64,000 nucleotides of DNA, from the NCBI RefSeq assembly GCF_023343835.1, contig NC_064437.1:25209001-25273000 (forward strand), in the 5' to 3' direction. The first letter of the stretch is position 1. Each line of letters begins with the position of its first letter. This DNA comes from Lagopus muta. Taxonomy: Eukaryota > Chordata > Aves > Galliformes > Phasianidae. Below, one piece after another: positions 1 to 15,000 of the stretch. The notes below the pieces were generated by a model. It did not search any database and was not told where the DNA came from. It was given only the letters and a program-made list of their open reading frames with translations. The translations under genes were made by a program, and so were the position numbers.

Positions 1-3000
1 TAGTGCTAATTACAGATTCTGGGACAGTAGGCTTGAAGTCATGTTTTCACTGGCGTTCAGAAGAAGTGACCTGTTCTGTGACCCACTTGCTTCAGCATAT
101 GTCAGGTTCCTAAAGCAAGCCTGTCCTTGCTCAAATCAAATCGTACTTTTTAGGTCTTGCTTTATAAACACAGCTAGATAATTGTTAGCATGGTTTATCT
201 AGCCCATTTCTGGTAGTTGTCACAACTTCACGTTAACTGTCTTCTAAATACTGCTGACAGTTGACTAGTTCACACTCCTAAGATACTACACAGAAATCCA
301 ACTAATAGGAACCCAGCAGCAGCATTTTATACTCAGTCTGGTAGGGATATGTGTGAAAGTTACTGGCAGTAGCACAGGTGAGGCTGCTTAGTGACTTGCC
401 AAATTCATTTCCACCTGCTTCTGTTTCAAGAAAGCCGAGGATGGAGGAGTGCAGACCAAGGCCCCACCTGGGTTATAACTGTTTCAGAATCTGAGGCCTG
501 GCATCCCTGCTTGCCAAATGGTTAGTTGTTCTTGCAGCACTACAGAATTAGGAGTGATGCAGGGCTTGCTAGCTGTGGTGTGAATGGGTTCCTGATTGGC
601 TTTGCAGGTGAATCTGCAGGCAGGCGTTCAGGTTCCTTCCTAACAGCATTCAGAAATCACTTACTGATAAACAGTTCTCATGGCTGTCTGGACCACCAGC
701 AGGCTGTCATTCCTCAGCAAAGAAACACGGGCTCGTGCCAAGTTGGTAACACAGTTGGGCTCTCAGGCCTGATTTTTTTTCTGTCACTGCTACAGCATCA
801 TCACTGGCATCTGTCTGGCTTTGTGGTCGCTAAATATGTTCTTTTATTTTAAAGACTGATCTTGGTATTACCCAGAGAGATTGTTCTGAGTGTTACAAAA
901 CCATTGAGGCTTCCTGTTGGTAACACTGCAAACCACAACAACAAAGCTTAGTTCTATTACCAATATCTGCTGAGGAAGTTTCACGTGCTTTGTGGTCTTC
1001 ACAGGAAGACAAGGCATCTCCCATATGGCTGCTTATCTGCACTTGGGTTTAACATTAACTCTCACCTAGGCAGCCTTTTAATGTAATACTTTGCCTTTCC
1101 GTCATGGGGAGGGGAAATAACGATGAGCAGAAATGCTTCACTGAGAACTGCATTGAATTCATGTCTGGATTTTTTTTCTTTAAGTGTCATCTCAGTATTT
1201 TCCTTACAACTGAGTTTTCCTCATGTCTTTCCTTTCCTCCCACCCAAGCCCATATAAGTCTTTTCAGCCACAAACACTGCCTTCACAATCTTGATTTATG
1301 ACACTTCAATTAAAAAAAAAATAATTGTGTTAATCAACTTGGAGCTTGGTTTTATGTTGATCTGCAGATATTGTGATAATAATCACGTGAGAACTTCTCA
1401 CATAAGAAAAGTTGCTCTTCGATGAAGGAAATCTCATTTTCCCTAAGCCGGTTTTTCTCTCCCCCGTTGTTAGATCATGTTACTGGTTTGGCTTTTGGGC
1501 TCATCCCTGCTTTGCTGTTGTTATTTAACACTGACATGGAACAGAAGCAGCTTCTTCCTGGTGTGTTGTATGGCAAAGGCACAGGAACTGTTGTGTGCTG
1601 CTGTCTGGGTCAGAGTAGAGGAGACAAGAGTGAGAACATTCTGCATTTGTGACTCTGTGCACATCTGGCCTATTTCTCCTTCCTTGTTATTGTTATAATT
1701 ACAACAAGGCATTGAGTTTTCATCTCTGCTGTTCCTGTTTGTTTTTGTCTCAAGTAGAACATACAAAAACAAAAGAAAAAAATATCTGCTTACCTTCAGA
1801 AGGCCTCAGATACACAGGGATCTGCAGCAAAAGATGCCCCCACTTCCACTGCCAACCCTTAAATGAGATCTGGGAAGCGGTGGATCCTGGCTTCAGCCCT
1901 TCCATCACTCAGGTTCATTGCACCCACCTGAGCCCTGCCTTCCCACCAGGTGCTCAATCACTGCTTCAGGCCATGACTTAGCATTTCTGTTATACCCATG
2001 TTCAGTTAGGCACTGACCTTCCTGACCTCAACCCTACACAGCCTAGCAACCTCCCTACAGTCTTCCTATGGTACCTGTTCCTGTTTCCACTGCCTGTGCA
2101 TTTTGTTTCTGCTCTCCAGTTTTGCAGCAGGTCCCAGTTCAGCCACACCAGGTTCTTGCCTTCCTTTCCTGAGTTCCTTCACCTGGGGATGGAGAGCTCT
2201 TGTGCCCTAAGGAAAGCTTCCCTAAAGCTTCATTTTTGTACACTGGAGATATTATCTTAGCTGTTCAACTTGAGGGATAATGCTTTAAAATACTCTTTCT
2301 CTCAATATTATTTCAAAGCCTTTGCTGCCCTGGATTCACTGCTAACCAGCAGTGTCACAGAGTTAACAAGACTGTTTGGTCCTCCTGCTGCTCAGAAACG
2401 TGGGGGAGGCTGTGCAACTGATAAGAATACCAATTTTGTGTTGCTGCTTAGAAAACCAAAGAGCAGAAGGTATTTCTGAAATGTATTAAATGATGGGAAG
2501 AGTCTGGAGGAACGATTGAGTTAAAAGGCCCTGAAAGGATTTCCAAAGAAATCATTTTAAAGAGTAATTTCTGGTCCAGAGACCTCACATATCACAGCTT
2601 TCCGATCAGTGAAACTATGAGGACTAAATGAAGTCTCTGGAATAAATGAATAAATTATAATAAATAGAATGGAATAAACGAAGCCTTTGTTTTTGCAAAC
2701 TTTTTAAAAATTGGTAAAGTGATGTCATGTGGGAAGTGTGAAATGAACTCTTCACAGACACGTGAATAGCATCCGAGATCCTTTGGAACAGTTTGTGGCA
2801 CAGCTTTCCTCCCCCATTCAGTGCCTGGGTCCAGCAGAGCTCTGGGTTACGCTGCTCTGAGCTGGGCTGTGTGAGATGGGCTCACTGCTTGTTTCGTGCA
2901 GCTTCCTTACACTTTAACTGTAAGGCTTTCTTTGAGTCCAGTACAAGAGGGAGAGAAACTGTGTCCTTTGTCTCGGAGCTGAACTGCAGTTCCTGTTCTA

Positions 3001-6000
3001 TAGCTATTTTTTTCCATCTTTGAAGTAGCTATAAACCAGCAAATAATAATGGTGTCTAATAGTTGGCAGTTCCAAGGCTCAGATTTAAGGTACCTAGATT
3101 TAAAATAGCAACTTCTTCAGACTTGAGCTTTCAATTTTAGATGTCCTACATATCAGAATATCCCTGATCCTCGGTGCAGATGCCCTTTGAATGGCACACT
3201 GATTCCAGAATGAAGGCTGCGGTACAGGCAGGACCTCGACCAGCTGCTGGGAGCCTTTCTTTGATCACTTGGTGATGGCACTCAGTTCTGCTTTGGTTTC
3301 AGACCTGCTTCCTTCACTGTCTGGATTGGCATCAAGCAAGGTGTGATGAGCTGTATGGTTTGTGCAGTAACCTGTATGAGCGATGAGGGTCTGCTCTCTG
3401 CAGCTCAAGAGAATCCATGCTGTGCCTCCTGACCAGAGATGGATGTTTCTCTGGTGTCTTTTTCTCTATTTTCAGACAGGGAGAGTCCTAGAGCCTGGGA
3501 AGGGACCAGCAGTGTTTTTGTAACTGATACCAGCATGAAAGCTGTGCTCTGTCCCAATTACCCAGTGAAGCACAGCAGAATACTTCCCCACTAACCATAA
3601 GCTCTGTGCTCTGTTATTCGGCACTATATTTGTTGGTTTTACCCAGTAGTTATTTGTGGCTGGTTTTGAAATCTCGAGAGTAAACAGAGAAAGCAGAGGT
3701 ACCGTATCAGATTAAGAAGGCTTTGTCTGGAGGAGATCCTTAGAATAAATAAGGAAATGATGTATCATGTCCCCTCAAGAAGCTTTGCTGGTATTAAGTT
3801 TTCCATCGCTGTAAGAAATGAGCTGGTTGTTCTTGTAAGAAGCTGAGGCTTTGGTTTGTCTCAGTGCAATAACTGGAGTCTGACAGGAGGTGCAGAGGAG
3901 CAGCCAGCCTGCTTTTCCCTCTTCTTTCTCCCATGGATGCTCTGGGTGGTTTAAGAGTGCTGTGCAAAACTGGCGGCAGCTCAAATGGTGGTTTGTATAA
4001 GCGTGCCATAACTGCCTAGTGGAACCCATGGCTGGCAGCTTCAGCTCTTGCTTTTGTCATAACAGTATCCAGTGCTGTGCCGGATTGTCTGTTTTCTCTT
4101 TGTAGGTCATCATCATTCAATATACTTAAATTCTTAAGGGCTAAGACATCAGGGTGCCGTGACTTTCTGTGCCTGCCTTGTGATAGTGTTTCTATGGGCT
4201 GGGGTTAAGGCATAAGTTGGCTTCCAGGTCCAGCCTAGCGAGACTGACACCCAGCAGCCAGCAGTTAGAAAGAAAGGAAGAAGGGAAAGGGGTAAATTGC
4301 TGCTGCTTTAGGAGAAAATTGTTTTCCAGCCTACCACGAGAGGGTGCTGCAATGCTTTGACTTAATTTCTCTCCTCCTGCAAGGTTCTTGTTAGCCTTGA
4401 AAAGGGAAGTTTTGTGACATTTCTATGTTACAGTGCAGAGTTGAGGTGCTCATCTGAGCCCTGACACTCCTGCTGTGTTCGTCCTTAACAAGTGGCCCAC
4501 AGCCAGGCAGTCGCATTGCCTGCCATTGCCTCCAGCACTAGGCAGTGACAGGCCACATGAAAAGGAGTGCACTGGTCACAAAACAGACTTTTGGAAAAGA
4601 GATATGAAAGCATGTTTTAAAATATAACTAAGATGGACTTCCTCTGGTATGCATATTACTGCCTGAATGCAAGGGCATGAGCTCTGGTGTACTGTAGCTG
4701 TCCTTTTCTTCTCCCCTGCACTTTCCTAATTTGTTACGAGGCCTTAAGTGCATTTCACGTCTTAACATCTGGCTTTGTTACATCCCCCCATCCATTATTT
4801 CCTCTTACAGAAAGGTTGAAACACTCTCCATCACACAGTTGCCTCCCAGTGCTCCCCTCCATGGCCTACTGGGAGATGAGCTCGTCAGTTTTTAAACCAT
4901 AAAAGCTATTACAGCTCAGTTTGTGAATAAGAAAACAGGCTTCAGTACATCACCCGTACAGCGGTGCTTCATTTAACCAAGCTGAAGATTACCCTTCCTG
5001 GGATTACTCTGGATTTGCTTCTAGGAATTAAATAGCTGTTGGAACTGGATGATCTTTAAGGTCCCTTCCAACCCAAGCTGTTCTATGAGTTAACTTGAGA
5101 AGCAAGTGTCATCCTATGCTGAATATATGGTGTGAAATAAGGTTGTCTGAGGCTTAGATGGAGGGCGGCAGAACTGAACGTCCAAGGGTAGATGCTGGAA
5201 AAATGACCATTTCCTTTCCTTTGGGCATTTAGCTTTCCTGCTCAGCTGCCTGAATCTTTACTTTGAGCCACATCCGATCTGTCAGTGAGGCAGGTGAAAT
5301 CACAGCAGAACAGTCACCTTCCATTCCGTCAGCATATCACAGTTTGTCCTGTGAGGATTTTCTCTTACATACTGCTCTACAGCTTTCCTTCCTTTAAGTC
5401 TACTTTCTAGTCCTGCTATTCCTTCTTGTGTTGTCCAACATACGCGCCCTTGTTTCTTCTCTGGTGTTTATCCTTCCTATCATTTGCATAACTCAGTATA
5501 CTTGTTTTTCCCCCCTTTGCTTTTTCTTGCTCTGAGCAGGTCCTGCCCCTTCTTATCTTGTTGGCATGATATCTTCCTATCTGACCACCTCCTCTCCCAG
5601 TGGAGCAGTCTATTCCCTTGTTCCCTGCCTTGGTGGACAGATGAAGGATGCCAGCTCTAGAACCAGGAATACAGGCAGACAGGAATGGAAGGAAATGTTT
5701 TTTCCTCCCCATGAAGATAACCAACCAAAAGAATGGATATTGAAATAAGTAAAAATCGATGCCGTTAAGAAAACCTGTTTTCTTTAGTACTTAGCTACTT
5801 AATCTATTTTTCCCATTGGTAGGTTAAGTAAGCTTATAAAAGGAGGGCAGTGTTTCATTGTAGAGATAAGGCACAAGGCGCGGGCAGACAGGATGGTTTG
5901 TGCTGCACAGCTCTGGCAGAACTGCTAACGCTTTGAAGTCCATGCTACACACTAACACTATGTGCTTTCCACAGGTCCAGCTTTATTTCCAAGCCCAACT

Positions 6001-9000
6001 ATAGAGGCTTTGTGTTGTGCTTCACCCTGTGATGGATTTGCTTCTCTTTTTTGATGCTAGAATTTAACTCGCTGTAATCCTACTTCGTCAGGATGGGGAA
6101 GTGTAGGAGAGTTTATGGAGAGAACATGAGTGGTGTTGCACACCAGCTTAAAGTCTGTTTTTAAAGTCTGGTGTGCTTTGTATTGAAGGCGTCACTCATT
6201 AGCTAGATGCTGAAAGGATTTTGTAATGAAAGCTCTAATGTGGGAGGGATGGACGGCCAACAGCAGTTTGAGTTGGATTCTGCCACAGCTTCTGGCAAGT
6301 AGTAGTTAGCAAGGGTCTTTGGTTTGAGTTTAGACCTTCCCCTGCACAGATGGAGCTCAACACGAGATGAGTCCCAACAGCTGCAGAGGGCTCAGTTTAT
6401 CAAAGTTTTTCCTAAGTCCCTACTGGTGGCCTTAAGGGCTGCAGAGCCCCGTTCAAGTGGTCAGGATAATGCTAACCTCTTGTGGCGGTGTGGCTAAACA
6501 GAAACATTGCCCATAGAAACCGCTGTGGGTTTAGTTCTCCTTCCTCTTTTCCTCTGCCCAAGTTGCACCTTCCTGTCATGCACTGACGTTTCCCTACGTT
6601 CCTTGCCACCCTTAGGTGCTGCTCTGCTTCCATAAGAGTGAGGAGCCCATCAGCAGTGGGCCGAGAGCTCCGCACCCAGAGCTGAGCGTTGTGCCTCCCC
6701 ACTCTGAAGGGATGACCTGCACTTCATGGGCTTTACGTAGATGACAGCAGCCACCTTCACGTCTTAAGAACAAAGCCAGCACTGTTGTTTCTCCATGATT
6801 ATGTTGTACCTGTCATTATGCAGGAAGCCCTGCCCTGTCTTCAGAAGTAACATCATTAAACCTGTGTATTTTAGTCGGGTGAGTCAGTTCCATTCCTGCT
6901 CTTGAAGCGTACATCTGTTGTGAGTGTAATTTCACCTTACTGGGGCCAGCAGTAGCAATGCCAGTAGTATGAAGTCCGTTATAAACAAGCTCTCTGCAAT
7001 ATTCACTGTATAGAATTTTTGGAAGTTGTGTTGAGAATTTTTGAAGAGAGAAGACTTGGATTTTTTTCCTTCAAGAGGAATTAGGTGTGAATGTGAAGGT
7101 GGATAAACAAGTGGGTTGATTATTTGGCCAGTTTGTCTCTCAGAAAAATCTCGGTTGCGTGAACAGATCTGTTAGTTTCTCTTGTAATTAGGAACTTACT
7201 TCTTACACTGGTAATATTCAGCTGCATTTTAATTAGACCAAATTCTCAACAGAGAAGTTTGACTGAACAGTCACGCTGGACATGGCTAATGAAAGGACGT
7301 ACCAGCCTGGATTACTCAGCCCTCTTGAGGCTGCTTGATGTATTTGATATTAGCAATTTGATGTTTGCCATTAATCAGTTTTTCCAGCTTCAGAACCTGA
7401 GGTGTGACTCTACGTGTTTCAATGAATGGTCTTGCTAGCAGGAAAAAGTGTCAGGCTCCATGCAGGTCTCTGATGGGTATTCGTGGGGTAATCTCTGTAT
7501 TTCACTGCTGGATTTGTGTGCTGTGGGTGCTTTATTTTGTCTTTAAGGGTGTTTCCTTGTTTTGGGTCTGTGTTCTTAATGAAAGCATAACCTTAAGGGC
7601 CATTGCCCCGGAATCTCTGCTGATCCTTCCTGCAGCAGATTCAGCATCCTTGGATGGAGGAGCTCCCATCTGCTGACTGCTGCTGGGATTCAGAATTCCA
7701 GCCCCTGCTTCAGTCTCCACAGAGGCTGACTATGCAGGCTTCATTCAAATGTAACTTTTTATGCTTGCCCAGTTTTATTTTAGATAGTAAGAGGTTAAGA
7801 TCTCAAAGCAATAATATGTTCACGTAAATATCATTCCTTGCCTATCTTCCCTAACTGTTTCTGAGGGTTTGGGCTCAGTTCTGTGATCTGTCAGGAAGGT
7901 GTTACTTCTAAGCACTTTGTGCAGCACAGTCACGTAGCTTTAAGTGCTTACAGCAGCATGAAAGCAATGGGAAGGCTGTTCCTGGCAGTGATGTTGATGG
8001 ATGGGAAACATGCCATTAATTCTAAAGACCCTTCACATGACTTTCAAATGTTTATTAGCTTCTGATTCCATGAAGTCTTCCTGAGCTGAAAGGCCCATTT
8101 GAAGCCTGCAGCAGGTGAGAGGCAGGTACAGGCAGAAAGAAGAGAGTTCTGTTTCTCCATTTCCAGAGGCAACATCAGGCAGCTGAGTTTAGAGGTTTGC
8201 TATGCTTTTAGTTACTCAGATGTCGGATCTGGAGTAGGTTTGCTTTGAAGGGGCTCAAGAGGGAGAGTGATTTCGAGAGGAGCAGTTGCAGCACTGCCTG
8301 TTGCTTTGGAATTTCAGATTTCAAGACGGCACCTGGTGCGCTGCTGTCAGCCCGGTCTTGAGCCCTGATCCCAGAGGAAGCTCTTAGGGTGCCTGGTTCT
8401 TGAAGGGATACAATGCAGCCCTGTGTAACCCAAGCAGTCAGCTGTCCTGACAACCTACATAGGCCAGCAACAACTGGGAATGCTTTTCTGTGGAGTGGGA
8501 GGAAGAAGGAATGAGGTGGAACTCTGTCAAATTTGTCAATAATTCAATTTAAGATGCTAAAGGAATCTTGGGCTCTGGCAGCAGGAGGTGTGGGGGCACT
8601 GGGTGAGGTTCCCTTCTGGATGGCACGGCTGCTCCTTGATCTCAATCTCAATTCAAAATTTCCATCTCCTAAAACAACTCCTAATTTAAGCAGCAGTTAC
8701 ACGTATCCTCAAAGCTGTGAGGCACAGCTGGCAGAGACCTCGCCGTGAAACAGAACGCAGCTGAAGTTCTGTAGGCAGAGGTCTTGTTTTCTGCCTCAGG
8801 TTAAGTCGTGGGTGGGTGCTGGGTAGGGGTAACCACTGCTCTGCAGAGCCAGAGCAAACGGCATGCTGAGCCAGCAGCAGTGCTGACCTCGCACTGGGAA
8901 ATCCCAGCCCTTTCCTTCTTCCTTCCTCCCTCGGAATATATATGGTACACGGAGTGGACGAAGCACTGGGAGAAGCGTCACCCAAGTGTCACACCAGAGC

Positions 9001-12000
9001 AGTGACAGTGGGCAGAACGGCTTCCAGGTAGGAACACAGGCAGCATAGCGAGCGGTGCTGCGTGTGCTGCTGTGCCACCAGGAGCGCAGGCCGTAGGAGA
9101 GAAGCCTCAGACAGCAGTGCCAGTGCTAAGTGGGAGACAGGCTCCTTAAAGAACTACTGCTGCTTCTCCTCCAACTGTGGCGGCATGGAGTTGTCGCTTT
9201 TCTTTACTGCTCTAAAGCCAAACTGGTTGAAAAATACCTGCAGGCTGACCCTGCTTTGCCTGCGTCCAGGCACGTTCAGGTCTCCCATTATCTGCTGTGT
9301 GCTTCCTAGATGCAACTCTGCACTTTTTAGCTGCTCTTTCAGCTCAGCGTTTTCCCTTGTCACATCTTATGCCTCCCACCACAAGATAGCAGTATTTGGT
9401 AACCAAACCCAGTCGTACAGCAGACTAAGCACTGGCTGTATGTCTTGTTGGAATGCATTCATGTTTTTGTTGTATGAACCAGAGTGAGGAGTGCAGCTAC
9501 TGGAGAGCTGAGTAAATAGACTTTTTTGTTCCTAACTTTTCTTCACCTGAGCTGTTCTTTTCATCTAAAAGCTACTGTCAGACTGACAAGCGATGTGAAG
9601 AGGAAGAAATCAAAAGAAAGCAAGATAGCAAAGTTGCTGATAATATTAAATTGTTAAAGGCAACAGAGAGAGAAGCCAGTTGAAAGACTGCAGGTTGGAG
9701 AAATGATAGAACATTCAGCGTAAGTGTGGATGGTGCTGCGCAGGAGAATGACTCCAACTTTGCAGGTGGGGTATTGAGCTCTGAGCTGTGTACAACAGCA
9801 GGAGAAATGGATCTGTGAGCTGTGGCAAGGATGTGTCATGGCAACAATTATCCATTACAAACCTGTGTAGTCATACTTAATCATGATATTTACTCATTTG
9901 CAGTTATTCTTCGTAAGGAAGATGTCTATTTTATCAGTGTACCTGCAGTTCAAACTGTGACTTCTTGTAGCTTTGATTGCTTTTAGATTATGAGTGTAGG
10001 ACTTGTTCAGCCTTCCTGTCTTCGAAGGACTCCTTTCCTTCAAAGCTGTATTAATTCTGCTGGATTCTAGGACGACTCTTCAGAAAGTGTAATTTCAGTG
10101 AGCGCGTTCTTGTTTTTAACACAAGGTCTGGATGCACAAGGGCTGATCATCACTGGTAGGAGATCTTAAGAAACACATGCATGGCACAGCCTGAAACTGA
10201 CAAGCTGTCTGCCCCGAGTAGGAATTGTGGGGTTTGTGTTACCCCAGTTATTTGGCAGCTGTTGGGAGCGGCGCTGCTGAATGGAGTCCCTTGTCTGCTC
10301 AGCAGAGCCAATTACAAGTGTCTGGGTTTAGCCAAGGGGAAGTGGAACAGCAGCCAGTCACTAAGTTTAGTTTGATGGACGCGCTTCTCTGACTTCACCC
10401 GCGCTTATTCACGTTGCCCCCCACAGCGGGGGGTTGGGGCTGAGAAGGAGCAGGACAGCTCAGAGTCCCTGAGCCTGGGCTGAGCTCCACGTGAAGGGCT
10501 CTCCCTGGTGCCACAGTCAGGACAGCGTGCCATTTTGAGCACTCCTTCCTGCTCAGGACAGGTTCTCTAGGAGAAAAAGAAGCGCTGGCTTATTTTCTGA
10601 GGCGTACGCATTTCGTGGAAGCGAGATCATAAGTCTTGAGTTAAATATACAGTAAATATTTTAAAAAGGGAAACTCTTCTTTGTTCGAGGGAAGAAAATG
10701 GCTGTGGACAGTTGGTTGAGCAGCATCTCAGTCAGTGGCTGACGATTGAGGCTGACAGCTCTGAGATTTATTTTTAGCTCGAGAACTTTGTCTAAAGCAG
10801 AAGCACTGCGTAGCTTTGGCAGTTGCTGCATATTCACTGTGGGTGGATGGAACTGGGCAGTCACATCTGTGCTAACGAGCATTCCGGGATTGGATTAAAG
10901 AATTAAACTCATGTACTGGAAACTGAAGCTCTATCAGCTCACCTGGGCAGCTCCACCCTCCGAACACCTTCCAGAAGGTAAGCAGTGCCAGTTACCCAAG
11001 GTATTGCCAGAATAGCCGCTTGGGCTCAGGTCCTGACTTGGCTCTCATTGATGTCATGAGATTGATGCTTCTTTGACTCCTGAGATCGCAGGTCAGTAAG
11101 TTAGGCTTACTCCTTCCAAGCTTTCCCTGTAACTGGAAAGGCTAAAAATAAACCTCAACAAGCTGGCTGAGAAGTAGATGAATGCAGTTGTTGTTCCAGG
11201 TGCTGCGTCTGAGGAGGGATCCTAACACTGTAGTGCTTCTTATTGGAAGTCATTATGTCACTTGGAAAGTAGCTTGGACATTTATGTCGTGTGAACTCCA
11301 AGGGCTGATCGGTTGCTGCTTTACATCTGCAAAATGAACCTCTCAGAGCTAGGCTAGGTCAGTGCAGGCATTTCTGGTTTGCTTAGGGTTTTTCAAGTAG
11401 ATTTCTGTAGAACTGTAACTTCAAATTCTTGTCTTAACACTGAGTGAGTAAATAGCAATCCATTTGATTTGCATGGAAGTAGATAATATCTCAGCTTTGA
11501 TCTGGCCAGAATTAATGACTCCTCAGAAATTCCATGGAGGTGTAATTCACATTAAGCTATTTCTGCCCCAAAGTACTAAACCCAGATGACTTGCTGTAAG
11601 CTGTCATAACGTTGGGCCAGCCCACCTTTCCTGTAGGGCTGGGTGACCTAATCCTTACTCTTTATAGTGGAGTTTACTGGAACTCGCCACGACTGAGGAA
11701 GAATGTTAAGCAGTCTTTTGATCTACACATGAGTGGTTTCCCAGTTATCTTTGCTGGTGTCCCTCCATAGCACTCCTTTCCCAAAACTGCTCTTGTGGGA
11801 GTGAGTTGTAGTCTACTGTAGGCAGGATTCAGAGGACCAAAAATTGGACCATCATCACCTCTGTACTCAATGGAAGGAGGTATGTAATATAGAGCACCTA
11901 AGGCTGGTGGTCTGTCTGCTTCTTTGTGGATACTGGCATTGCAAAGCTAGGTAGCTTCATAGGGGCTGAACCAGTCCTTAGTAATTAAGCTAACAGATGT

Positions 12001-15000
12001 TTTGATAAGACATTCAGGATTTTGTAAAGAGGTTACAGGTGTAGTTTTTCATTCAAAAATCTGTTGTTGTATATCACTTTTAATTGCATTACAACTTCTT
12101 TCTCCCATAGGAGAAAGTTTTTCTTGTTCTATCATGTGTTAGATTTTGCTTCCTCACATGGAGGTGTGCTCAAAGAAGTCAGATTAGTGCATAGTGTTGT
12201 CCCTGACCACTTTCAATGCCCATGATGAGAAACACCTGTTGTGCTTTTTTAATCATTGTTAGGTCCAGCTCACTTGTGTTCAAATTAGTTCCTCACCTCA
12301 AATGTTTTCAAGTGCACATAAAAATCTGCATCATTTGTTAGCTGTGTATGTCCCAGAGTCATTTTCCTGACAGAGTTCCGTGAGGATAGGAAATCTCAGA
12401 GGTAATGAGTAGCATCCATCAAGTGTTTCTGCTGAAGGTGATTGATACTTAATCTGCTTTGAAACTCTTACAACATTGCTGCTACCAGATGCTTCACAGG
12501 AGGTTCAGTCCCTTACATCTGCACAGCTGATGAGCTATGAAGAAATCTGTGCATCTTGCATTCAGCAAGGAATGGTCAGAGATTCTTAGATTAACACTTT
12601 GGTGCTTAAGCTTGTCTTCATTCCAGATTCTGTATCAGTGATGTTTCTTTACCAGGAAGAAGCTGCAAGTAGGGAAGTTCTGCAGCAGGTGATACTGAGA
12701 GCAGTGGTGTGCTGTAAGTCACTGACAGCAAGGAAATGTGCTGATGGACAGCACTGAGATAGATCTGTCAGTCTGTCCTTCCACCAGTAAAAATACAGCA
12801 ATACCAGGTATTGCCTTCCCTTGGCTTTCCACCTCAAACCAGCTCAAAAACATGTCTTCTGTGCCACTCCCCACCGCTTTCACCACGAACTGAATGCAGA
12901 ACATCTCATGCAGCTCTGTACCACATTTAAAATAAATCTGTTCTTAAAAGATGAGCTGTGTGGAGAGCATTTGGGCTCCCCATGTATTTCACTCCCCAGT
13001 ACCAGACATCAGTTGTTAACCTTTTCCTGTGTCAGATGCATTCTGATACCTGAGGGAAGAAGGCATACCAGCTTGGCTTGCAACATGTTTTTGTGATGAG
13101 GACTCCTCATGATGCAATGTTGTCACTGACTCTGATGCCTCCTCCCACATTCTGTCTCTCCCAGCCTGAGACCATAAATAGAAACCTATTTCTTGCCCAT
13201 CCCTGTGCCTGGCTTGGAGCTGTATTTCTTGGCATTATGCAGTGGGTTGTTTATGGCACTTAAACCTCACAGAGCTGTGGGAGGCCCAGAGACTAATTAT
13301 GGATCTGTGCTCAGCTCAAACAAACCACATTATTAAGAGCCTGCTTGCTTGCAGGAGCGGAACACCTAGGAACAGCAGTTAGTTGGGTCACCCGTATCTT
13401 ACCAGAGCCATATGTGAGCTGTCCCAGTCCTTTTAAGCTGATGTTTTTCCATGGCTGCACACATGTCAGCAGGAAGACTAGGTGGTCCATCAAGGTAAGG
13501 CCTCAAGTCTGTTGCTGGGGTAGAGAGTTCATAGGCCTGCTTCTGTGCTGCTAAGTTATTAGACAGCAGCTACTTGGCCTGGCCAGCGTTGGTTTGCTTG
13601 TAAGGATGGATGGAGTACTTTTGGTTAGTAGGAAGTGCTCAGATTGGGTTTCAGAAACAAGGCTACTGTAGGGTTTGATACTGCTCCAAACGTGTCAGCA
13701 AAATAGGAAACCTTGCTGCTGTGTTATCAGTTTTGTGTCCTCATCTTCATTAATGCGGAAGGCCTCCCACTAACAAGCTGGTTGAAGCTCCTGAAGCCCA
13801 GCACATGAAATGATGTATGTTTAGAGGATGCGGTGGAAAATGGCAGTTATACCAGAACCACTCAGTACTTGACAGCCCAGTTCCTGTGGTCCAGGCTGAC
13901 TAATGCCTACTCCTTGTTACTCTGTTAGTCTTGGCAGCAAGGGTATGAAACTAGACCGGGTAAAATAGCAGCGTGGATTGATACTTGGTTTGAAAACCCC
14001 AAGTGGAAATAAAGCGAAAGATGTGGATGCATGAGGATCTTGGTGGCCTTGTAGTTCATGTGTCCTCTTGTAAAACAAAGAAGGGAAACCCAGAACACCC
14101 ACTGGGTTTTGGGTTTCTTGGTATTAAATGCTATGTCAGTGACACTGTCCTGTAGCTCTTGGCCTCTCTTCCTTCCTACAAAGTCACGTTGGCCTGCTGC
14201 CAGCAGCACCAAACCCCTCAGAGCAGCATTGCTATTTGCACTTTTGTTTGACTGGGAGACACTGACAGCACGTATGTTCCAGATGTAGCAAGTTTTAGAA
14301 GCTGCTCATACTACTTATTTCAAAGTCGTGCAGTCAGCAAGATTGCCTTACATTAAAAGCAGTACCTCGGAAGGGAGGATTTAAGTGGTAGAGGAAGGTT
14401 AGCTGTGCTCAGGAAACAGCTTTGAAGGGCACAGCAGGGAATAGCCCAAGGAGCTGGGAAAAGCTGCTCTGCCTGAAAGGTTGCTGCTTCGGTCAAACAA
14501 GTGGAGTGTACCAGAATTCATGTCTCACGTTGTGCACTGAGTGTGAGGGGAATAGGAACAGGATGTTTGCTGTGGATGCGGATGTCAAAGTGATGGTCTG
14601 CACAGTAGAATAACCATCCAGCAACATCAGTTTGGAAGAAACGATGCTTATCCTGAAGTTAAAAAGAAGTCTGGTTTCCTTCTGCCTGGGTGCATGTGCC
14701 AGGCCTTTACAAACCGACCCACTGTGCAGGGACACTGGTGCCCTGCCCACACCAGTGCTGGCTGCTGGCCGACTGCCCCGAGCTCACCTACAGCTGGCCG
14801 TCACAGCTCAGAGAGGCTACAGACAGCACGCTCAGTGCCTGTGCTTCCATGCTGCATCTGTAACCCCGATTCATTATCTCCTAATCCTTCCTTGTTCCAG
14901 AGATACCACTTACACATCTGTCGCATTGTAACAAGCAGGCTAATAACCATTTTGCTTGTTAAACTTCTGCAGCTGATATTAATTAAGCAACAAATTAATA

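Noticed and set aside
9154..9363. Minus-strand open frame with a heptad-like Glu/Leu-rich start and a GDLNVPG segment, vaguely like a retroelement endonuclease
   Set aside because: It begins after a stop with a GTG, is only about 70 codons, and the resemblance is too weak to call. A protein search against CR1 ORF2 would settle it.
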